DNA from: Didymella arachidicola
Lineage: Eukaryota > Ascomycota > Dothideomycetes > Pleosporales > Didymellaceae
NCBI GenBank assembly: GCA_016630955.3
Contig: CM049985.1
Coordinates: 620,001-684,000, forward strand
Reading direction: 5' to 3'
Length of the DNA stretch: 64,000 nucleotides
Below are positions 55,128 through 64,000 of this stretch, one piece after another; position 1 is the first letter of the stretch, and each line of letters starts with the position of its first letter. The translations under genes were made by a program, and so were the position numbers. The notes below the pieces were generated by a model that ran no database searches, was not told the DNA's origin, and worked only from the letters and a program-made list of their open reading frames with translations.

Positions 55128-58100
55128 AAGCGTGTTTCAATGCCGAAAGCTGTTCTCCTGGTATACAGAGACTGTCTCAGCAGCTTGCAGGCTGTCAGGG
55201 TAGTAGGTGGGTAAGACTGTTGAACAGTATGGGAGCCGCTGGATCGAGTTGGTGTTAGTCGTGATTCCAGCGATCTCGCCGGGCCCTGTCTAACAAAGAG
55301 TAAGAAGGGTGTAAGAAACGCTAGTCTAGAAATGTCAGCTGGAGAGCCAGTTGGCCGGCAGACCGGGTTCCAAGGGAAAGGTTGGTACCTTTTCCGAACT
55401 CGAACGTGCAGACCCTAGGCGTTGCAGTGGTTCTGAGACGTGTTGACTCCGAAGACCGAGGCTCTACCAAGGGTACAGAGTGAACTAGATGATTCAGTTC
55501 TGTTGCAAATATAACATATGACGTCCAGTCCAGCTGTTTTGGGGGGATCCAATTGAGCGCCCAAGATCGATATTGAGCGACGGGCGGTAGGTGCGATGGG
55601 ACGATGAGGTAGGCAGCTGCTGGTAGGCGCGGCTCAGGATGGAAATGAGACGATGATTATTCAATGGAAAGAACCACAGGGACGGTAGATGCCCTTGGGC
55701 TAGTCGGGCCGCTCTCACACTGGTCTGCGTACGGATGCGTGCGTGGTGTTCACGGAAGGGTCCGGTAGCTGGAGGCCAGTGTTGTTGACCGCCGTAAACG
55801 CAATGGAGACACTGGGCGAATGCACGCAATAAGTATCGACCAGCAAACAGCGGGCGATGATGGCAAGACTGCTCAGTTGCGCCGTTTGTGGACTGAAACC
55901 CAGAATACAGAGCAGTCACGGCGTCAGAGGAAGCAATTGGAAGCTCTCTGCGCTGCAATTGGCTGGGGGCGACAGGAATCGAGTGGAGGGGCAGCCGAGA
56001 AGCTGGGGTATTGACCGGGATTCGTGTACCTTCTTCGCTCAAGCAGACAGAGAAAGAACAACCAAGCACACGAGAGATCAAAGAATAACAGCGACAACGT
56101 TCGCATAAGGTGTGACGATGGAGGCAGAGGCAACATCCAGCAGGCGGCGCAAGTGTCCAAGTAAGCAGATCGTCCAGGGCCAAAGCAGCGAACCAGAGGC
56201 TGCACGCGCGGTTGCATGACACACCAACGCTCCAAGCTAGACCCCAGAGCTGTTCGGCAGCAGACGCCTCGCTGCAGCAACCAGGGCCGTCGAGAACGGC
56301 ATCGCGTCCTCGTCGTCGACGTTTAGCGTTTCCAGGGTCTGACTCCGCCGCCCGACCAGGCCCCGAGCAGATGCACACTTCGTCTAGAGGCGGCAACGAT
56401 GAACAGCACACGCTGATCCTGATGCTCGACGACCCGCTTTGGAGCCCGGAAGCCGGCAGGCATCGCAGCGCCTCAGACGGCGCGAAATCCTCGCACACCT
56501 CATGCTTGGCCGCAGCAAGAGGGTACAGGGGTCTGGTGGCATGCAGCGCCTCGGCCCATCGTCGAAAACGGCTACGCGAGCACAGTATTGACTTTGAGCA
56601 TGTCGAGTGCAACAATATCGGCCTCTCGTAATTGACCGTCCGAGTCCTCACTATTGGGTTACCCCTGATTGCGTTTCTGGACGCACTGTTTTCAATTTCG
56701 CCAGGCTGAGAGATTGGCAGGTGCCGGTATGTAGCGGGCCCTAAATTAACTCGCAGCAGTCGTCAATGTCACTTGCCCACAGAACTTTATCAAAACACAC
56801 CCATGCAGGTTCAGCTTTTATGAAAGGACCAAGCGCGGCATGGCTTTGCGATCTTGAGTCGACACTGAGCGGGAAATGTTGAGCGCTGTGCAATCCTTCC
56901 ATTGCTGGCGGCGCACCCAAAGCACGAATCTGCTGACGGTCGTTGGCAAGCGCCGAACTACATGAACAGCCACAAAGACCGCACGCTACGAAGTGCGCGG
57001 CGCGGTCATGCCCTGGCAGAGGAAATGGACGCGGATGGTGACATGGTCCGCAATACGTACCCTCTTCGCTGCAGCGCTGGTGCTCTCTTCACCGATGTCA
57101 GCTCCGCGTAGCCTTCGCGTAGCGTCCGTGTGCGAAAAGTCTGGGGAAGCTGGAGCTGTTGATTTGAATCGAAACATCCAGTGGACGGGGCCGTTGTCTG
57201 GCCCATGGCTTCCCCACAGTCTCAGAACAGCTTAGATCCGGCGCACTCTCGTGCAGACGGCCAGTGCTTCCACGCAATCGGTTGATTGGAACCGCTTACA
57301 GCCCACTTCGACTTCTCCGAAACGGCTCGCCAGTTCCTTTGAAGACCCAGGCCATAGCCCTGGCCCGTCGATGCAGCGCTGCCACACCAAGGTCCGCCAG
57401 CGCCGATCAGGGCCGTTTTTGCAAATCCCGCCTGGCCGGAGGCATGAAGACGGACTGTCAATTGAACTGATATGGGCAGCAGCACGTTGTCGAACACATG
57501 GCCACAAGAGGGCCACATCCCGCGACTTGCATCACGCCGCCGAGGCGACGAGAGCGATTTAGGACCAGCCTGTAAGACTCGGAAACAAAGGACCCTGTCC
57601 AGTACACGTCTCGTACCAATGCAGAGACCCGCCAATAACGGATCACTGTGGGTACATATTTTGCTGCACATGACCCTCCAGAGCGGGCCCTGACTACCTG
57701 CTGCTTGAGCAGGCAGTAACGGCCAGCCATCCAGAACTCTCCGCTGATCTCCTAGTCCCAACTTTGGAACGTCATCACGTTTGACGACAACTGTTTTGAG
57801 CGCATCTTGCAAAGCCGCGATGTACTCTCACCTTGTCCAAAGCCAAGCTCTCACTACATGGCTAGACTCCTGCCTCAGTAGATACCTGGCCATCGCTCCT
57901 CACGGGCAGATCCTGACCGTCTCAGAGACTGGCGTACGACGTGACGTTTACCGTTGCCTGCAAACCAGTATTGATGCTGCTGTGCATGCGCGCTGTCAAG
58001 CTCGTGGAGATCAGCGCTATGCATCTTTATTCCACAAGCCAGCCGCTGAACTACGTCAACCGAGGCAGGCCGCGGGCACTTGTTCGATATCGGGTAATTC

Positions 58101-61100
58101 GAACAGCCCAACGAAGATCCAACTCAATGGTTATCAAGAACACGTTCCGTCACAGTACACAACTTTCACTTGACGTTTCTGATCAGCGATCAATTGCTTT
58201 AATCAGCCAAAGCTCGGCCCACCATGCAACACAGAACATAGGGATCGCTCGCCGAATTTCGAAGACCGCTGATCAAAACAATTTTCCGCAGTAGGCGAAC
58301 CTCTCACGGCTCCTCGTGGGCTGTTCCTCCATCCCGCTGAGTCAGCACTCAATTTAGCACCAGCAATCGCGCAGATCATCAGACAACTACTATCTCACCA
58401 ATACAACAACTGATTGCAATTGAGTCTCCTCGCGACAGCATGAATACAAGCTCCGATATAGTTCATTAAGGATTGCTATTTTCGGGCCACCTTCAATTGC
58501 TAGCGCAATTGGCACTGATGTTCGCTCGGCGCACAAATGCTGCCTGCCTATGACGTACCACCTATTGCCAACGTACAGTACTCGGGACGGAGGTCGACGA
58601 TACAGTCTACCAGTATGTTCCGATCAAGGCGGCATCCGCGCATAGACTCGATGACGAGCATCTGCTTCTTGCCGTCCGTATACGCACATGGGAGGTACAG
58701 CCAATCACATGACGGGGACTATTCTATAATAGGAAATACCGACGGAGCTCACGCCACCAGACACCTTTCAGGCTTTCCCCAGACGCTTGCCATACGCTTG
58801 CCGCCCATATCTCAGTGCCTGCACAGAACTACCCTATCAGCTCATGCATAAAGCCACAAGTTGGAGTATATTCACATTGGATCATGTAGAAGTAAGGCAG
58901 ACTGTGAAAAGTAAGACCTGTGCTGATCGAGTCTGGAAGCGCAGAGCCTACGAATCCTTCATAACAGTTCGCACGAGCGACGGTTCGCAGCTGTCGCGTC
59001 GCACCAGACGTCTGTTACCGGTGTGCTGTGCCTTTGTTACACTAGCTGATCGCAGGCATTTGTAAGTAGCACATGAGTTGCTTCCTTCAGCAAAGTTTGA
59101 CGGCAGTTTGCCCCCTTATCGTAAGACTGCACATGTCTGATATGTAACTCTTGAGCAGAAAAGCACTGTACAGCCGCCTAGCTAGCAGCCCGCTCCGCTT
59201 TTGTTGAAATGACTACCTCAGGACCTCTTTGCGGGATGTATAGCTGGCTCAGCAGCGTGCAGCCTACCGTAGTCAGGATTCACTGTACGTACCTCGCCAC
59301 ATCCTTCGACAGCCTGCTGACATTCGATTGGTCGCTTAGCCCTGAACTCTTTCCTGACGCTCAAGCAAAAAGATCCAGACGCTCATTCCACAATTTTCCC
59401 AGGGCGGGAACGCTCTTACTACACCATCATGCATTGCTGCGCATCATGACGAAAATATCACTTATCCGTAGGTCAACTTGGTCCTCTTTTTTCCGTCAGG
59501 AATTGCGGACTGTATTCCGCGATTTCTGAACGCCGACGTTCTGCTGGCGGCAATTAACACTGTAACCGTGGCCTTGCAGCCTTCCAAGCCTGTTGGTCGT
59601 TCGCGCGGCTCGGTCTATCCCTCTTCCGCTTCCCGAAGCTGGTCGGCAGTTGCATCACGGAGCTCTGGCTGAAGCCTCACGATGCACCTCCGGCCCGACG
59701 CTTTCTTCCAGCCTTTATCTTGCCAGCAAGCGGCAGCGGCACCAGCAGCCACCTCATACGTACCGAGAAGGTACAAGAGCTTCTGTAGAGGCTGCTAGTG
59801 TCGTTTCAACCTGTTCCTATTCCACAATGCATCTTTGATGTTGTGGTTTGAGGTCGTGGTTTTGCCGCTTCAGGACCCTGGAGTTATCTCGGGACGCCTA
59901 ATTCGCTCTCGTCTGGACCCTGCTTTGGTGACGTCGCTCATGTCACGATAGAAAGAGCACCTTCGGTGTCAGAAGCAACTTCATAGCAAGGATCCTCTCG
60001 CCATCTGGGGACGGATGGAACCTCAAGCGCAAGGACGCCCCTCGGTTGCTGCGCCCGGGGGCGCCCGTAAAAAGTTGCTCCACTTAGTCTGCACCAAACC
60101 GGAACAAGGCGAGTTCAACAAGGACAACGACCTCGCCGTGAGAAGTGGAGCATTGGCTCAACAGAACTTTGAACTTGACCGGCTCGCCAGCAGTATCTCG
60201 AGTGGGATTTAGCCTTGCCTCTTCGCTTCGAAAACCTCGCCCTCAGTCCACGGAGTTTGCTGTCACTGGAAGACCATCCACTGTGACTAAGGTCTATAAC
60301 ATACATAGTCTCATGTCACCCCACGCTGCCCATCCACATTTCCTCAAAGACGGCAGCCCATTAACGGACTTAAGACGCAAGCGATTGCTTGCAGATGTTG
60401 AGGCTCTACGCAGGACTGGCTTCCGATTTTCGGCTACTGGATTGCGGCGAGATACCCGTGCTGCATGCTTTGCAAGTCCTCACATCGGATCATGGTGCAG
60501 ACAACTAGCACAGGCTTCTGCGTGCAAGATATTTGAGATAATCTTGGAGGCGTTCGACTCATCGGTAGGGGCAGGGTGGCAGGTAAGCAACACTGCGTCA
60601 GCATCGCGACATTTGTAGGCCTAAGCGTTTCACCTTTAGCCGCGCGGCCAGTGCTGATTGTATTATCAGCGACAATGTGCTACGCTGACTGACGCGGATG
60701 ATGTACATTTTTCTATACTTGTGAAGGCGTACGCAATGGGTCCATATGCAGCACGTATATTCACACCTTCTCCTGCCCTAAAAGAGTCTGGCTGAGGTGG
60801 TCACGGCGCCTTCTCTCGACATCAGACTTACTCCTGGCAATCGTGTGTATCGTTCTCGCCCTAGTATCGTCTGTATTAGTCCCATACATGTGAAGACCTC
60901 TTTCTTCGCCCGTTACAACTCTCTTCAAATGACCGAACGAATGTCAATGTTTGCACAAACATACTGCGAATGGGCAAAAATTTACCCAAAGGTGGAACAG
61001 CGAGCATAGCAAGGACAAAACCGGGCTTAAGTGAGTCGTCTGACAAAGGACAGTCAAGAATATACAGTCTGCAGCCTTCCCTCTATAGCGTTCGTCCTTT

Positions 61101-61815
61101 AGCGCCGCCAATGAACTCCTTTCTTCTGGCTCTCGCTGCGTTCGGTATGTGGTGTTGCCATATTCCGAAAAGTAGTTTCCACAATTCCCCGTTTTCAAGG
61201 CTGCCAGGTCAAGAATGCTCACTGGTTTTGTCTTTGTTCAGTAAGAATTTTTGGAACACTAAGTTCGAGGGTTACCAGTATGTGGCGGGGCTCTTGCTGA
61301 TCCAATCTCTAAGGCAACGTGATAGAAGGCGTGTGTAACATGCTACTACACTCCGTCTAATTCATGAGTTAAGGCTAGATTTCATGATTCCGTTGGCCGT
61401 CTTAGGGGGTCCTTGTGGCTTCCGTCATGGATACGATCTGATTGTGATGAACAAGAATCATCAAGACCGTGCACCAATGACTTCAATGAACATTCAGACT
61501 GACAATGCGGAAGAGTGAAAGGATATCAACATTTCGGGTCTGTTATTCGATATCGATTGTCTGCATATGTCATGGACAATATAGGTAGGAAGTTGTTGTT
61601 GTGTGCTACAAACCTGGCAATATGGGGGGTTATGTGTGTCAAAATCTCATGCATTGGGTCGACATCGAGCTATACTTCCCATCTATACAGATACTTTCCG
61701 CCATGTTTTTCCGGTTTCCCGAGCATCCCGGATTTCCTTCGAGCCTTGACCGCAGCACAGTGTCGCTCAAACATGTCATTTCTACCCAATACCGGCACCT
61801 CCGACACACGGACAC
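55128..61815. other. Gene-poor region of about 6.7 kb
   Basis: I cannot support any gene here. The part up to about 56.7 kb is likely the long promoter and leader of the AmdX-like gene. It contains a minus-strand frame of 385 codons (55494-56651) that lacks an ATG at its start and has an unprotein-like excess of Cys, Arg and Ser. The stretch 57-61.7 kb has many short frames on both strands, no transposon protein motif, no LTR pair and no tRNA. It could be a decayed insertion, a regulatory region or a site of long non-coding transcription. Confidence 0.4.
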
Positions 61816-63022
61816 TCAGAGCCTCGACTCGGCCTCACCACTGACGTTGAGCCCTTTGACGAACCCTAAAACCCGCTTCACTAAGTCCCCAACAACTTCT
61901 TCCGGATCGCCGTCAAGATTGTGGTGTCCACCTTCTACGACTCCACCATGCACCTCATCCACACTAGCACCTCCCTCCACTACGAATCGCGACCAGCGAC
62001 TCAGCAGCGCCCGTTTATCCGTGCTTCTATGCACAAATGGATCCTCGCTGCCCAACAAGAACATAACCCTCACATGCGCAGGGATGCGCCCAAACGTAGT
62101 CCTCAGCGTAGCATCCTCCAGATCAGTAGAGAAGTAGTCGTCGTCGCCGCCTTTAGCGAGGAGAGAATTCGTGCGGTACGCGGAAATGGGCGCGCCGAGC
62201 TCTTTTTGCACGATATTGTTGGAGCGTGGCACGATCTCACGGTCGTCGCCGGACGCGATTAAGCGCTGGGCGTGGGCTAGCACGGCGGCGCAAGATGCTT
62301 TCTCGGAGTCGGAGGAGAGGAGAAAGGACCATGCTTCTCGGTCGCTTACTCCGCCTTGCAGGATCGCGGCGCAGATGCGAGGTCGCGTGGGATGCCCTGG
62401 ATGCTGTTAGCATACTACTGAACACGGCTTTGGAGTCCTGTCCGAGCGAGCATGATGACAAAGTAGTGGACAGAGAAAGGAAAGCTTGCATGTCGGAGCG
62501 AACGAATGGATAGAGCGAGCTGCCCAGAACTAGGCGAGGAAGCAACATACCCTTGCCAACAAGATACTCCATGATGTCCTGACACCCGGTCGAGTGCCCC
62601 ATAAGTACGACCATCTTCCCCGGCCTCAACTTTTGAAAGTACTCGACGCATTGCGCAAGCTCTCTCGCATCTTTCGCCAACGAACCCGTCCCCCAGCCCC
62701 TGTATGAGCTGGACAGCAGGACTTCAGCAATGGCCCAGTCTGCATTTAGATTCTGCGCGATGGTCGATGGGTATCTGAACGCATTAGTTAAGGTAGTATA
62801 AAGGTTATCATTATCATTGTTGGCGTAAATTCGAGAAGAAATAAGGGGTATAGAGATCCTAAGTAAGAAGAGGACTCACTGCACTGTAAGTAATCCATCG
62901 CCTAGGCCACCGATCCAGAGCAGTGTATTCGGGCTGTTTTTGTCGTTGCTCGAGTGTGCGCCAGCGTGCTCAAAGGCGATGTGTTTTTCTGAGTACTTGT
63001 GTGCGGTGCCTGAGTGCGCCAT
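61816..63022 (-). CDS. SidJ-like alpha/beta hydrolase (DUF1749 family)
   Basis: The DUF1749 family includes SidJ of Aspergillus fumigatus, an esterase that opens the siderophore fusarinine C. Exons on the minus strand are 63022-62880, 62774-62551 and 62396-61816, giving 315 residues. The N-terminal part LLWIGGLGDGLLTVQYPSTI leads to the strand before the nucleophile elbow GHSTGCQD, with Ser at about residue 109. The acid is probably Asp 241 (GSEDPFV) and the base His 280 or 281 (GGHHNLD), all present. The 154-nt intron 2 is longer than the window average. No targeting signal is visible. No siderophore synthesis gene lies in the window, so a role in iron release is inferred only from the family; other DUF1749 members have unknown substrates. 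Confidence 0.85.
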
Positions 63023-63453
63023 TCTAATCTGCTCTGACGTAGGGAAGTTTGGGGACAGCTGTTGTGTCGTGGACTTGCGAACAGCGAACAATGGAAGTCA
63101 GTGTGAGATGCAGCGTGATGTCAGATCAACAGGATCAGATAAGATTACAGCATTGGAAGACGTGAACGAAGCTTTGGAGCTATGCAGCTTTGAAGCATTG
63201 CTTTGCCCCTCATTAGCCAAGCACTGGGCTTTATCGATAATGGTGGGCTGCCTGATCGATACGTGAATCAGGATGGAGGTCGACAGGCACCACCAATGAC
63301 AAGGGAACCAGCACTATAAGGGTCATGGAAGAGGACTTGTGACATGTTTGTTATGGCTATGCTCTTTCTGCAAGTTGTGTCTTGATGAGCCGCTCAGACA
63401 TGAATTTTGAGACCTGCATACGTATTGAAGTAGCTTGCGCTTTTACGCAATCC
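63023..63453. other. Intergenic region, no gene seen
   Basis: Upstream of the SidJ-like gene and downstream of the small gene at the window edge. Nothing else is recognised. Confidence 0.45.
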
Positions 63454-63895
63454 TCACAGTCCAGGAATGGTCGTCTCGTCGTACATGTCTTCCTGCCCCT
63501 CCAGTGATTCCTCCGCCCTCCACGGACCAGCTTTCCCAAGTGTAGCCGCCGTGAGTTCCGTTTCGTGACTGACGGAGCTGCAACATGACCATTCCGGGAA
63601 CCGATGACGTGAATCAACGTGAAGCGGTGAGATATTGCACTCCTGTTGAACATGGCCAGATGCTTGGAAATCGAAGACAAAATCAAAAGCAAGCGTGAAT
63701 AGACTGCTCCTTAGGTACAACTGAAGGAGCGAAAGCAGGCGATGCAGGTGTCGAGTTCGCAATACTAAGAGAGGTGTAGTTATCTTGCTTGCTCTTTCTC
63801 TGACCTTGTTGCAAACCAAGCTCACAAGTGAAGGCCTCTACAACGTACAAGACTAGTGGTGAATAGGTGCTGATGATGTTCGACAGGCTTGACAT
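63454..63895 (-). CDS. Small unknown protein, two exons (tentative)
   Basis: ATG at 63895 opens a 59-codon exon (to 63719) that ends at a GTACCT donor. An acceptor TTCAACAG and a 62-codon exon (63642-63454) keep the phase, giving about 121 residues. The N-terminus MSSLSNIISTYSPLVLYVVE has a mildly hydrophobic start. The C-terminal part is acidic and regular (EESLEGQEDMYDETTIPGL), which argues for real coding. I recognise no family. The gene could also have further exons. Confidence 0.38.
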
Positions 63896-64000
63896 CGTGA
63901 AATTGACTACAGCGAGGTTTGAAGTTTGGTGCGAACCGCGAGGCGACGCTACGTGTTTGAAAGCTCATATCGAAAGATATACTGGTTGTAAGTAACGCTG

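Noticed and set aside
55494..56651. 385-codon minus-strand frame
   Set aside because: It starts at GTG, not ATG. Its composition (excess Cys, Arg, Ser, Leu) is unlike the real proteins here, and no domain or splice partner is seen.
57222..57812. 196-codon minus-strand frame
   Set aside because: It begins with TTG, has no recognisable motif, and overlaps equally long frames on the other strand.
1..64000. CRISPR arrays, operons and ribosome-binding sites
   Set aside because: Introns, gene structure and a Pol III tRNA gene show a eukaryotic nuclear sequence, and no regularly spaced direct repeats were found.

Overview
The window looks like nuclear DNA of a filamentous ascomycete (Pezizomycotina). 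The Dothideomycetes are my best guess, but the sequence does not prove it. The reasons are short introns (about 45-160 nt) with GT..AG borders and CTAAC-like branch sites, moderate gene density on both strands, CT-rich leaders before start codons, and a recognisable ascomycete gene set: FacB, a Zn2Cys6 factor, an Edc3 homologue, Cdc14, a B-type cyclin and a SidJ-like hydrolase. Starts, exon borders and products were read by eye from reading frames, splice signals and family motifs; no database search was run.

Layout. 0.3-5.7 kb: a complete, apparently young Ty1/copia retrotransposon with identical 122-bp LTRs, a 5-bp target duplication and one intact 1596-codon gag-pol frame. 5.8-9 kb: a 2EXR/F-box-like gene cut by an in-frame stop, and an Rnl2-type RNA-ligase-like gene whose motif I lysine is arginine. 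9.4-16.6 kb: indoleamine 2,3-dioxygenase, a GTPBP1-like translational GTPase, a small Q-rich protein and KTI12. 18-24 kb: FacB-like acetate regulator and a SET-domain protein. 24.8-31.4 kb: Cdc14 phosphatase, two uncertain small genes, free-methionine-R-sulfoxide reductase and tRNA-Arg(CCT). 31.6-37.5 kb: a Ybp/glomulin-family protein divergent from LSM3, then a B-type cyclin. 40-48.6 kb: a Zn2Cys6 factor with its zinc cluster near the C-terminus, a Cyk3-like transglutaminase-fold protein and Edc3. 51.5-55.1 kb: an AmdX-like C2H2 regulator. 55.1-61.8 kb: a long stretch with no supported gene. 61.8-64 kb: a SidJ-like alpha/beta hydrolase and a small unknown gene.

The genes are mostly housekeeping and regulatory, and they do not form a pathway cluster. 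Several themes recur: cell-cycle exit and cytokinesis (Cdc14, cyclin B, Cyk3-like), RNA handling (LSM3, Edc3, RNA-ligase-like, Kti12 for tRNA modification, tRNA-Arg), and two regulators, FacB and an AmdX-like protein, whose Aspergillus counterparts both act on amdS. I found no convincing new multi-gene system. The most unusual items are the lysine-less RNA-ligase homologue, the KTI12 gene with 6-nt and 16-nt coding exons and a GC-AG intron, the start-codon-only exon of the methionine sulfoxide reductase, the nonsense-interrupted 2EXR gene, and the fresh copia insertion with a half-tRNA-type primer site.
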